Below the pieces are notes generated by a model. The model did not search any database. It was given only the letters and a program-made list of their open reading frames with translations, and was not told where the DNA came from. DNA of 8,458 nt, from positions 1 through 8,458 of the forward strand of contig CAMBGO010000089.1 in assembly GCA_945866165.1 (NCBI GenBank), in the 5' to 3' direction. A program made the position numbers and the translations under genes. Origin of the DNA: Chitinophaga pinensis. Lineage in GTDB: Bacteria > Bacteroidota > Bacteroidia > Chitinophagales > Chitinophagaceae. Every line of letters begins with the position of its first letter. Positions within the stretch are counted from its first letter, which is position 1. Below, one piece after another: positions 1 through 7,120 of this stretch.

Positions 1-28
1 ACACAAAGTATATACTTTGTGTTTTTTT
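1..28 (+). terminator. Palindrome plus T run, probable intrinsic terminator
   Basis: Bases 1-22 form a perfect inverted repeat (arms ACACAAAGT and ACTTTGTGT, about 9 paired bases around a 4-base AT loop). The T run at 22-28 follows it directly on the plus strand. That arrangement suits termination of a plus-strand gene ending left of the window. Seen from the minus strand, the hairpin lies just beyond the stop codon of the AAA+ ATPase gene and is preceded by an A run. It could therefore work in both directions between convergent genes. The repeat starts at the first base of the window, so the stem may be longer. The stem is AT-rich and moderately stable at best. Confidence 0.6.
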
Positions 29-35
29 ATTTAGA

Positions 36-1529
36 TTAGTCCTCAAACTCCTCACTAAACATACTTCCCATCAAATCCTTGAACTCAATTTTTCCAGCAA
101 GGATTTTTTTGCTGATTAAAGAATATGCACTTAAACCATAAAGTACAAATTCCATTAGGAAAGCCTTCTTACGAGAAGATGCTTTGGGGAAATAATTCAA
201 TACTAAATCAGATAAGCCAACGATTGAATTGAGTAGCTTGATTTTATCATTGTCTTTTAAATGAAACAACATATCAATTGAATTGCCAGCATCAAACCAA
301 GTAACGATTTGTCTGTACGGACTTTCTGCAGTAGGATCTTTAGACTTCTTCTTTTTAAAAGATTCTGGATCTGGAAAATATTGCACAAATACAGTTCTTA
401 TTGACTTTTCTAGTAAGTTCACACTTACCTGATAAGGGCCTTCCTGCTCCCCTTCATACACCAATTCAATTTTACCTGTAATCGAAGGTATTACACCCTG
501 AAGGTCGCTCATCCAAATCTGGGTACTCTTTTCCTTATTTATGATGGCCCTTCGTTCTGCAGCACTAAATGCATTTTCCAAAGATGCTATTGTTAACCTA
601 GCAGAAACGCCGCTTTTGTGGTCCACAAATTCACTCGCACGAGCCTCAAAAGCAATCTGTTCAATTAACCTTGCAATTAAATCACTTTCCTCTACCACAT
701 TTAACTGCTCAGCATGGATATCAGCTTCTTGAGATGTAATGCTCATAGCTGCTTCAATCGACTTAGGATAATGTGTTAAGATCTGGCTCTCAATTCTATC
801 CTTTAAAGGCGTAACAATTGAGCCCCTATTTGTATAATCTTCCGGATTTGCTGTAAATACGAATACAATATCCAGTGGGAGGCGTAATTTAAAACCGCGA
901 ATCTGAATATCTCCTTCCTGCAAAATATTGAATAAAGCCACTTGAATACGTGCCTGCAAATCCGGAATTTCATTGATTACAAAAATGCAACGGTTGCTTC
1001 TTGGAATGATACCATAATGTATCACCCGTTCATCAGAAAAATCAAGGCGAAGATTTGCGGCTTTCACGGGATCGATATCACCAATTAAATCAGCAACACT
1101 TACATCCGGAGTTGCCAATTTTTCCCCATAACGTTCAGAACGATGCAACCAACTGATTGGAGTTGTATCACCCAGTTCAGCAACTCGCTTTCGTCCAAAT
1201 CCAGAAATTGGACTGAAAGGATCATCATAAATTTCACTTCCTTCAATATAAGGAATGTATTCATCAAGAAGATCTGTCATTTGCCTTGCCATCCTTGTTT
1301 TAGCCTGCCCGCGCAATCCTAAAAACAACATATTATGTCTTGACAGAATGGCTCTCTCTGTATCAGGGATAACAGTATCCTCATAACCAATGATGCCTGG
1401 GAAACGTTCTTCGCCAGCCTTCATTTTGCTAATCAAATTTTGTCTCATCTCCTCTTTAATAGACTTCTGTATGTACCCCTGCTTCTTTAATTCACCAAAC
1501 GTCTTTACCAATTTCATTTCATTGCCCAT
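36..1529 (-). CDS. MoxR/magnesium-chelatase-like AAA+ ATPase (partner of VWA protein)
   Basis: A 497-residue cytoplasmic AAA+ ATPase of the MoxR/chelatase group, expected to use ATP hydrolysis to remodel or load a cofactor onto a target together with the VWA protein encoded just upstream. Visible motifs are Walker A GLRGQAKT (71-78), Walker B IFVINEIPD (182-190), sensor-1 FTANPEDYTNRG (225-236), a likely arginine finger in PLKDR (R245) and a sensor-2 region SGVSARL (306-312). The Walker B segment reads Asn-Glu where most AAA+ proteins have Asp-Glu. From memory of related 'magnesium chelatase' proteins this is a subfamily trait, not damage. About 100 residues separate Walker A and B. A Lys-rich stretch (392-397) precedes an unrecognised C-terminal region. 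AAGGA lies close before the chosen ATG; Met5 is an alternative start. Lack of chlorophyll or cobalamin genes nearby argues against a true metal chelatase. The target is unknown. Confidence 0.85.
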   Translation of the reverse strand: MGNEMKLVKTFGELKKQGYIQKSIKEEMRQNLISKMKAGEERFPGIIGYEDTVIPDTERAILSRHNMLFLGLRGQAKTRMARQMTDLLDEYIPYIEGSEIYDDPFSPISGFGRKRVAELGDTTPISWLHRSERYGEKLATPDVSVADLIGDIDPVKAANLRLDFSDERVIHYGIIPRSNRCIFVINEIPDLQARIQVALFNILQEGDIQIRGFKLRLPLDIVFVFTANPEDYTNRGSIVTPLKDRIESQILTHYPKSIEAAMSITSQEADIHAEQLNVVEESDLIARLIEQIAFEARASEFVDHKSGVSARLTIASLENAFSAAERRAIINKEKSTQIWMSDLQGVIPSITGKIELVYEGEQEGPYQVSVNLLEKSIRTVFVQYFPDPESFKKKKSKDPTAESPYRQIVTWFDAGNSIDMLFHLKDNDKIKLLNSIVGLSDLVLNYFPKASSRKKAFLMEFVLYGLSAYSLISKKILAGKIEFKDLMGSMFSEEFED

Positions 1530-1570
1530 ATTTCCTTTTTATTCTTTCTATTTTATTATTTCTTCTTGCA

Positions 1571-2668
1571 CTAAAATACATTTCGCTTTTTCCCTTTTTC
1601 AAAATCATTGAAAATAAAGCTGCCTAACTTATCCAAAGAAGCATAAAAGGCTTTTCCATTATTGCTTTCTGTAAACGCCCTTACGAAACTCTGTAAATAT
1701 GGATCACTTGTTATCATGAATGTTGTTATCACAATTTTAAGTTTTCTACATTGGCTAGCCAAGTTTAGGCACTTAGAGGTGATTTTTCTATCTAATCCGA
1801 ATGCATTTTTATAATATTTTTTGCCAATCTTTAAGCAGGTGGGTTTACCATCAGTTATCATGAAGATTTGTTTATTTGGATTTTTTCGTCTTCTAAGAAT
1901 ATCCATCGCCAATTCAAGTCCTGCCACTGTATTTGTGTGATAGGGACCAACCTGCAGGTAGGGTAAATCCTTGACTTCAATGGTCCAAGCATCATTTCCA
2001 AAAACAACAATATCTAGGGTGTCTTTTGGATATTTTGTTTTGATAAGCTCACTCAATGCCATGGAAACTTTTTTTGCGGGCGTAATCCGATCTTCCCCAT
2101 AGAGTATCATAGAATGGGAAATATCGATCATGAGCACAGTAGATGTCTGTGTTTTCATGTCTGTTTCCCTTATTTCAAGGTCATCCTCACGTAAGGAGAA
2201 TTGCTCAATTCCTCTACTAATCTGTGAGTTTTTTATGGAACTTACAAAGTCGATCTGTTCCATTACATCCCCAAACTGAAAAGGCCTTGTTTCGGGGTTG
2301 GTTTCATCACCTTGTCCACTTTTGAAAGTAGTATGATTGCCCTTTTTTCCTTTTTTTAATCGTCCAAAAATCTCATCAAGAGATCTCTTGCGAATCCCTT
2401 GTTCAGTCTTTGGAGTGATTTTAATTTCGCCTTTCTGGTTATTTTCATCGATATACCCTTTCTGTTTTAACTCATCGATAAAGTCACCGAGCCCATATTG
2501 AGGTGTTGAAAATTGATATTCCTTATCAAGTTCAGTCATCCACCCCAAGGCCTCTGCAGCATCCCCATTGGTATGGTTAAGCAGTTGCATGAAAATATCC
2601 AGCATTTTATCGAAATCCGATTTGCTATTTTCATTTGCATCAAACGCGCTAAATAAAAAACCTTTCAT
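1571..2668 (-). CDS. VWA-domain protein, partner of the MoxR-like ATPase
   Basis: A 365-residue soluble protein with no signal peptide or membrane segment. The C-terminal half is a von Willebrand factor A domain with an intact metal-ion-dependent adhesion site: DISHS (182-186), Thr in HTNT (244-247) and ITDG with D273. The N-terminal half (1-170) is charged, includes a basic stretch (RLKKGKKG, 103-110), and is not a domain I recognise. AAA+ ATPases of the MoxR/chelatase type usually act with such VWA proteins, as ChlI does with ChlD, and the ATPase gene follows 41 bases downstream, so the two very likely form one complex. The upstream gap to murB is 67 bases and carries a good -7 element, suggesting its own promoter. 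The ATG at 2668 is the only start that keeps the full N-terminus. An in-phase A-AAA-AAG heptamer lies at codons 107-109. Biological target unknown. Confidence 0.85.
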   Translation of the reverse strand: MKGFLFSAFDANENSKSDFDKMLDIFMQLLNHTNGDAAEALGWMTELDKEYQFSTPQYGLGDFIDELKQKGYIDENNQKGEIKITPKTEQGIRKRSLDEIFGRLKKGKKGNHTTFKSGQGDETNPETRPFQFGDVMEQIDFVSSIKNSQISRGIEQFSLREDDLEIRETDMKTQTSTVLMIDISHSMILYGEDRITPAKKVSMALSELIKTKYPKDTLDIVVFGNDAWTIEVKDLPYLQVGPYHTNTVAGLELAMDILRRRKNPNKQIFMITDGKPTCLKIGKKYYKNAFGLDRKITSKCLNLASQCRKLKIVITTFMITSDPYLQSFVRAFTESNNGKAFYASLDKLGSFIFNDFEKGKKRNVF

Positions 2669-2681
2669 ATTAGATTGTAAA

Positions 2682-2689
2682 CAAAATTA
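2682..2689 (-). promoter_or_regulatory. Bacteroidota-type -7 promoter element before VWA gene
   Basis: Read on the minus strand these bases are TAATTTTG, a full match to TAnnTTTG, the -7 element used by the main sigma factor of Bacteroidota. The element ends 13 bases before the VWA start codon, which predicts a very short leader. No convincing TTG -33 element is seen at the usual distance, and the region is AT-rich, so a chance match is possible. If real, it would let the VWA/ATPase pair be transcribed apart from murB. Confidence 0.4.
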
Positions 2690-2735
2690 TTAAGTAAGGG
2701 TTCAGTAATGCTAAAAAGAGTGGCAAAATAATTAC

Positions 2736-3755
2736 CTACAGAATGTTAACTTCAGCTTCAAGTAAAATACCAAATTTTTTCAATATGGACTGTTGTATTT
2801 TTTTAGAGAGTTCAAGTAATTGCATTCCATTGCCATTTCCATAATTTACCAAGACCAGTGCCTGCTTTGGATAACAACCAACATCCCCTTCCCTATATCC
2901 CTTCCATCCTGCTTTGTCAATTAACCAACCAGCTGCAACCTTATACATTCCATCTAACTCATACACTACAATATCAGGATAATCATTCAATAATTGCTGG
3001 TACTCAGTCTTAGAAATAACAGGGTTTTTGAAAAAACTACCTGCATTGCCTATTTCACTCGGGTTGGGTAATTTTGACCTTCTGATTTCATTAACAGTTT
3101 CTGAAACATCTTTTATCGTTGGAGTCGTGACTCCCATAGCAATCAAAGAATTTTTGATTGACCCATAACGTATATTCGTTTGGTGATTTTTTTGAAACCT
3201 ACATGTGACTGAAGTGATAACAAAACGTCCTTTTAACTTTTTCTTGAAGATACTACTGCGGTAACCAAAATCACAATCTCTATTATTGAAAACAATCCAT
3301 TGTCGTTCATGCAAATCCAATAACTTCACAGCATGAAGCACATCTTTTAATTCAACTCCGTATGCACCAATATTTTGTATGGGAGCAGCACCAACCGTTC
3401 CGGGTATAAGAGAAAGGTTCTCAACACCTCCAAGATTATTCTCAATACAAAACCCAACAAAATCATCCCATAAAACTCCTGCCCCAGCAGTAACATAATG
3501 AAATTCCTCATCCTCGTGTACAATAGACATTCCTTGAATTTCATTCTTAATAACTAGTCCATCGAAATCTTGGGTGAATAGTATATTGCTACCAGAACCT
3601 ATAAGCAGGAGGTTAGATTCTGGAATTGTTTGATCCTTTTCCTTTAAAATTGTAAGCAATTCAACTTCAGAACTGAATGATGCAAAATATTTCGCATTCA
3701 CATCTATGCCGAAAGAATTGAACGGCATGAGAGAAATATTTTGCTGAATCATCAT
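2736..3755 (-). CDS. murB: UDP-N-acetylenolpyruvoylglucosamine reductase MurB
   Basis: Cytoplasmic FAD enzyme that reduces UDP-GlcNAc-enolpyruvate with NADPH to UDP-MurNAc, the second committed step of peptidoglycan synthesis. At 339 residues it matches the type I (E. coli-like, about 342) family. Visible signatures are FAD-binding GSGSNIL (53-59) and IPGTVGAAPIQNIGAYG (117-133), YRSSIF with R166 (equivalent of the substrate-binding Arg159 of E. coli), GNAGSFFKNP with S240 (equivalent of the proton donor Ser229), AAGWLIDKAGWKG (274-286) and the C-terminal Glu in AEVNI (E335, equivalent of Glu325). All catalytic residues are present, so it should be active. It starts 12 bases after the DinB-family gene ends, so the two are probably co-transcribed. 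Two adjacent ATGs begin the gene and the first is used here. No clear Shine-Dalgarno site is present. Confidence 0.97.
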   Translation of the reverse strand: MMIQQNISLMPFNSFGIDVNAKYFASFSSEVELLTILKEKDQTIPESNLLLIGSGSNILFTQDFDGLVIKNEIQGMSIVHEDEEFHYVTAGAGVLWDDFVGFCIENNLGGVENLSLIPGTVGAAPIQNIGAYGVELKDVLHAVKLLDLHERQWIVFNNRDCDFGYRSSIFKKKLKGRFVITSVTCRFQKNHQTNIRYGSIKNSLIAMGVTTPTIKDVSETVNEIRRSKLPNPSEIGNAGSFFKNPVISKTEYQQLLNDYPDIVVYELDGMYKVAAGWLIDKAGWKGYREGDVGCYPKQALVLVNYGNGNGMQLLELSKKIQQSILKKFGILLEAEVNIL

Positions 3756-3767
3756 AATTGAAATATG

Positions 3768-4295
3768 TTACCAGCCTTTTTCCTCTCTAAGGTTGGTAAT
3801 TTGGGCTGCATGGTGTTTTCCATGCCAAGCATATATAATGAGCATTTCCCACAATGAAATATCACGCTTTTGCTCAGGATGGTGCAACGTGCGTTTCCAA
3901 TCAGCATCTTGCATAGATTTCAATAATTCATACCATCGATGATGTAATGAATTTAGCAATGTGATGGAAATATTCAGTGGCACATTCAAGACATCTGGTG
4001 TTTGTCCCCACTTGTCCTGAATGTATGGCTTGATAATTGGATTTTCTTCTGTTAGTGCAAGCTTGAAACGAATAAAAGCATTCATGTGCGAATCAGCCAG
4101 GTGATGAATGATCTGATTGGAACTCCAACCTTCATCTCGATAGGGCAAATGCAATTGCGCTTCATCCAAATTTAAGACGGCAAATTCCAACAGCTTTGGA
4201 AGGAAAAGCACATCAGCCAGTAGGCTTTCTTTTTCTGAATGAGAAAAGTCAACAACTTGAAATTTCCCAATCGGATAGCGAATATTAGTAGTCAT
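3768..4295 (-). CDS. DinB/YfiT-family putative metal-dependent (bacillithiol) transferase
   Basis: A 175-residue cytoplasmic protein of the DinB four-helix superfamily, close to B. subtilis YfiT (BstA), a protein with bacillithiol S-transferase activity. It opens with the family-typical YPIGKF (7-12), then PYRDEGWSSNQIIHHLADSHMN (51-72) and RFKLALTE (76-83), and ends with YAWHGKHHAAQI (155-166). H65, H158 and H162 fit the three-histidine metal site (His67, His160 and His164 in YfiT, a constant offset of two). The substrate is inferred from the family. The protein could instead be a metal-dependent hydrolase, and the call depends on the host making bacillithiol. The start lies two bases after the stop of the FKBP gene (TAA-AC-ATG), so translation is probably coupled to it. 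murB follows 12 bases on. I see no functional link among the three. Confidence 0.85.
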   Translation of the reverse strand: MTTNIRYPIGKFQVVDFSHSEKESLLADVLFLPKLLEFAVLNLDEAQLHLPYRDEGWSSNQIIHHLADSHMNAFIRFKLALTEENPIIKPYIQDKWGQTPDVLNVPLNISITLLNSLHHRWYELLKSMQDADWKRTLHHPEQKRDISLWEMLIIYAWHGKHHAAQITNLREEKGW

Positions 4296-4297
4296 GT

Positions 4298-5032
4298 TTA
4301 TTGATTCGATTTTACAATATCTAACAACTCAACATCAAAAATCAATGTTGATCCACCGGGAATTGTTTCGCCAGAACCTTGTTCTCCATAGCCAAGTTGA
4401 TAGGGAATATAAAACTTAAACCTCGAACCGATTGGCATCAATTGAACACCTTCAATCCATCCAGGTATCAATTTATTTAGTGGATATACCAAGGGTTCTC
4501 CCCGCTTGCGCGAACCATCGAAATAAGTACCATTTATAAGAAATCCTTCGTAATGTATTTTAACAACACTCGTATCAGCGGGTTTTGCACCTGTACCCAT
4601 GGTCATTACTTCATATTGCAAACCTGATGCAGTTTGCTTCATACCGGGTCTTTTTTTGTTTTCAGCTAGAAATTTAATACCCTCATCAATAGCAGGCTGT
4701 ATCTTCTTTTTTGCATTCTTTTGTAACTCTGTACGAACAATTTGATCAGCTTGTTCTGCTGTTATCAAAGTACTTCCTTTAATTACATCACTAAAACCCT
4801 GGCCCAAGGCATTTGGACTAATACTAGTTAGTCCCTGAGTTTTAAAAAAATTACCATCCAAGATACCAATTGCATAACTCAACGAATCAGCTGAATTTTT
4901 CAAAATAAATACAGGCTTTGCAGAAACTGCAGCGACTGGTTTTTTGGCAACCGTAGTTGGAGTTGACTTGGTTTGAGCAATTGAGGAAAATGAGAAAATA
5001 GATGTTGCTAAAATCAATACAAAATGCTTCAT
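4298..5032 (-). CDS. Exported FKBP-type peptidyl-prolyl cis-trans isomerase
   Basis: A 244-residue periplasmic folding helper that should catalyse cis-trans isomerisation of prolyl bonds. Residues 1-19 form a signal peptide (short basic start, hydrophobic core FVLILATSIFSF) with a likely cut before Gln20. There is no lipobox cysteine, so it should be soluble. A Pro/Lys/Thr/Ala-rich linker (21-40) leads to an FkpA/Mip-type N-terminal helical dimerisation region (about 45-130) with the common SYAIG motif. The FKBP domain (about 135-240) retains the pocket residues matching human FKBP12: Y161, F171, D172, I189, W192, Y215 and F232. A typical TIPGGSTLIFDVELL segment (223-237) closes the domain. 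Length and layout match MIP/FkpA-like proteins. It heads a tight cluster with the DinB-family gene and murB, with a good -7 element upstream. Confidence 0.93.
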   Translation of the reverse strand: MKHFVLILATSIFSFSSIAQTKSTPTTVAKKPVAAVSAKPVFILKNSADSLSYAIGILDGNFFKTQGLTSISPNALGQGFSDVIKGSTLITAEQADQIVRTELQKNAKKKIQPAIDEGIKFLAENKKRPGMKQTASGLQYEVMTMGTGAKPADTSVVKIHYEGFLINGTYFDGSRKRGEPLVYPLNKLIPGWIEGVQLMPIGSRFKFYIPYQLGYGEQGSGETIPGGSTLIFDVELLDIVKSNQ

Positions 5033-5052
5033 AAAATAAATTTAATAGGCAA

Positions 5053-5060
5053 CAAAGTTA
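5053..5060 (-). promoter_or_regulatory. Bacteroidota-type -7 promoter element before FKBP gene
   Basis: On the minus strand these bases read TAACTTTG, a full match to the Bacteroidota -7 consensus TAnnTTTG. The element lies 20 bases before the FKBP start codon, inside the 79-base gap after the ABC ATPase gene. This supports a separate promoter for the FKBP, DinB-family and murB genes. A -33 TTG is not clear; the nearest candidate is CTG about 18 bases upstream of the element. Confidence 0.5.
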
Positions 5061-5111
5061 AGAATAAATTGGCAGTCAGCTTTATACAGAAAAGTCAAAA
5101 CCGGAGCTATC

Positions 5112-5867
5112 CTATGCCCCTTCTCTCAAGGCATGCCCGGTCATTTGTATAAAAACATCTTCCAGGTTTGCCCCCTTAGATTCTTTTTTCCTTTCAAATC
5201 CAGTTTGTAACAACTGATCAATCAGTCTATCAGGTGAGTCAAGCAAAATAAGCTTTCCTGCATCCATGATTGCCACGCGATCGCAAAGAATTTCAGCTTC
5301 GTCCATATAATGGGTAGTAATGACAATAGTTGTACCCTGCAATCGTATTTCCTTAATTAATTCCCAAAGGTTTCTGCGGGCCTGTGGATCCAGGCCGGTA
5401 GTGGGTTCATCCAAAAAAATAATCTTAGGATTATTGATTAGTGTTGTTGCAATGGAAAAACGCTGTTTTTGACCACCGCTTAGTGATTTGAAAACGGATT
5501 TGGCGTTGTCTTCCAAATTGACCTTTTTTAATAACTCCATTGGGCTGACGTTACGGTTGTAAAGCCCCGCAAACAGTTCAATAAGCTCCACTAATTTCAA
5601 TGCAGGATAAAATCCAGACGTTTGCAATTGAACCCCAATTATTTGTTTAATCTCATTTGGATCCTTGTCAATATCAAAGCCCCCTATCAGTACTTCTCCG
5701 CTTGTTTTAAGTCGAAGGGTTTCCATGATTTCCAGGGTAGTAGACTTCCCAGCGCCATTGGGACCTAATAATCCAAATATTTCTCCCTCTTGAACCTCAA
5801 AGCCAATTCCTCTAACAGCTTCAAAAGAACCATACTGTTTAACTAAGTTTTTTACACTAATAATCAT
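5112..5867 (-). CDS. ABC-2-type transporter ATP-binding protein
   Basis: A 251-residue cytoplasmic ATPase that should power an ABC exporter of the DrrA/CcmA-like group. All nucleotide-binding motifs are intact: Walker A GPNGAGKS (35-42), the Q-loop region GVQLQ (78-82), signature LSGGQ (129-133), Walker B IIFLDEP (149-155, E154 catalytic), D-loop GLD (158-160) and the switch H186. The tail ends in LEDVFIQMTGHALREG, the C-terminal motif common to this subfamily, so the protein is complete though shorter than the roughly 300-residue drug-exporter members. Its membrane partner is not beside it: the next gene downstream encodes a prolyl isomerase, and the gene upstream is the divergent purK. The partner must be encoded elsewhere or shared. 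The substrate cannot be inferred. The start ATG at 5867 begins directly at the first strand (MIISVKNL), and no Shine-Dalgarno is visible. Confidence 0.93.
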   Translation of the reverse strand: MIISVKNLVKQYGSFEAVRGIGFEVQEGEIFGLLGPNGAGKSTTLEIMETLRLKTSGEVLIGGFDIDKDPNEIKQIIGVQLQTSGFYPALKLVELIELFAGLYNRNVSPMELLKKVNLEDNAKSVFKSLSGGQKQRFSIATTLINNPKIIFLDEPTTGLDPQARRNLWELIKEIRLQGTTIVITTHYMDEAEILCDRVAIMDAGKLILLDSPDRLIDQLLQTGFERKKESKGANLEDVFIQMTGHALREGA

Positions 5868-5987
5868 GGAGCCAACGATTTGGTGCCAAATTAATCAATA
5901 AAATAAATAGTTGGAAGTAAAAATTAGGTAGAAGTTAGGGATATTTGCAAAGCACCGTAAATAGGGTGTTTTTAAAATTGAAATGAT
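5868..5987. promoter_or_regulatory. Divergent promoter region, ABC ATPase / purK
   Basis: This 120-base AT-rich gap separates two outward-facing genes and so must hold promoters in both directions unless a longer leader exists. Near-matches to TAnnTTTG, each with one mismatch in the fixed positions, are GATATTTG at 5940-5947 for purK and, on the minus strand, TTAATTTG at 5887-5894 for the ABC gene. Neither has a well-spaced TTG -33 partner: a TTG at 5911 is about 26 bases before the purK candidate, which is long. I see no PurR-type operator or riboswitch-like fold here. Confidence 0.45.
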
Positions 5988-7115
5988 ATGAAAGTAGGAA
6001 TTCTTGGAGGGGGTCAACTTGGAAGAATGCTGCTACAAGAAGCTGCAAACTATCCAGTAACTGTTCATGTGATGGAAAAAGACCCAACTTGTCCAGCTTC
6101 CAAGCTTTGTCATCAATTCATAGTTGGAGATATCACAAACTATGACGATGTAATTAATTTCGGGAAAGACCTTGATGCAATCACCATAGAAATTGAAAAT
6201 GTAAATATCGAGGCATTATTTGAATTGGAAAAGAAGGGCTGTAAGGTTTATCCAACACCAACAGCACTCAGCATCATTAAAAACAAAATTCAGCAAAAAG
6301 AATTTTATAAGAAACATTCAATTCCTTCTCCTGCATTTCATATAGTTAATGATAGAGAAGCGTTGAAAGAGCATGCTGCTTTCTTACCAGCAGTAAATAA
6401 ACTAGCAATGGGTGGTTATGACGGCAAGGGTGTTCAAATTCTTAAAGAAGCAAAAGAGCTTGATTTGGGCTTTGATGCACCCTCTATTCTAGAAAAAATG
6501 ATAACAATTGAAAAGGAATTAGCAATCATTGTAGCAATTGCCAATGATGGAACAACAGCAATCTATCCGCCGGTTGAAATGGTTTTTGACCAAAGATTAA
6601 ATTTACTTGATTACCAGATTTGTCCAGCTAACATAGACAATAAAACACTTTGGAAAGCAGAAGCCATTGCAATAACAGTTGCCAGAAACCTAGAATCAGC
6701 AGGCATCTTCGCAGTAGAAATGTTTACAGACAAAGAAGGCAATGTATTGGTAAATGAAACAGCTCCTAGGGTTCATAATTCTGGGCATCATACAATAGAG
6801 GCACATTATAGCTCTCAATTCGATATGCTTTGGAGAATCATCATGGATTACCCTCTTGGTAATACCAATAAAATAATGTCGTCAGTAATGATTAACCTAT
6901 TGGGTGAAGATGGATACAGTGGAAAGACATATTATGAAGGGTTGAATGAAGTATTGTCTATACCAAACGCCTTTGTACATTTGTATGGAAAGGAAGAATC
7001 GAAAAGTGGTAGGAAAATGGGACATGCAACTATTTTGAGTGACGATAAACAAGAACTGCTTCACCAGGCCAATAAGATAAAACACACCTTAAAAGTTAAA
7101 GGAGAAAAAAAATAA
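5988..7115 (+). CDS. purK: N5-carboxyaminoimidazole ribonucleotide synthase PurK
   Basis: ATP-grasp enzyme of the purine pathway. It joins bicarbonate to 5-aminoimidazole ribonucleotide using ATP to give N5-CAIR, which PurE then rearranges. At 375 residues it is slightly longer than E. coli PurK (355). The N-terminal pre-ATP-grasp fold starts with GILGGGQLGRM (4-14) and contains ITIEIENVN (65-73). The ATP-grasp domain shows the phosphate loop GGYDGKGV (142-149), AVEMF (242-246) and the metal- and substrate-binding NETAPRVHNSGHHTIEA (256-272). The C-terminal domain ends with the family motif GRKMGHATI (341-349). All expected residues are present. purE begins 5 bases after the stop and the pair is surely co-transcribed. 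The ATG at 5988 is fixed by the first beta strand (MKVGILG); an ATG 5 bases upstream is out of frame and meets a stop at once. Confidence 0.97.
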   Translation: MKVGILGGGQLGRMLLQEAANYPVTVHVMEKDPTCPASKLCHQFIVGDITNYDDVINFGKDLDAITIEIENVNIEALFELEKKGCKVYPTPTALSIIKNKIQQKEFYKKHSIPSPAFHIVNDREALKEHAAFLPAVNKLAMGGYDGKGVQILKEAKELDLGFDAPSILEKMITIEKELAIIVAIANDGTTAIYPPVEMVFDQRLNLLDYQICPANIDNKTLWKAEAIAITVARNLESAGIFAVEMFTDKEGNVLVNETAPRVHNSGHHTIEAHYSSQFDMLWRIIMDYPLGNTNKIMSSVMINLLGEDGYSGKTYYEGLNEVLSIPNAFVHLYGKEESKSGRKMGHATILSDDKQELLHQANKIKHTLKVKGEKK

Positions 7116-7120
7116 AAGAT

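Noticed and set aside
541..732. Short plus-strand open frame inside the AAA+ ATPase gene
   Set aside because: It is opposite a conserved ATPase region and has no recognisable features. A similar frame at 1390-1611 was rejected for the same reason.
36..1529. Subunit of a true magnesium or cobalt chelatase
   Set aside because: The fold matches, but no large chelatase subunit and no chlorophyll or cobalamin genes are in the window. The partner is a short VWA protein without the ChlD-type ATPase half.
5033..5111. Intrinsic terminator after the ABC ATPase gene
   Set aside because: Only a three-base stem (GGA/TCC) before a short T run can be drawn, which is too weak to support a terminator.
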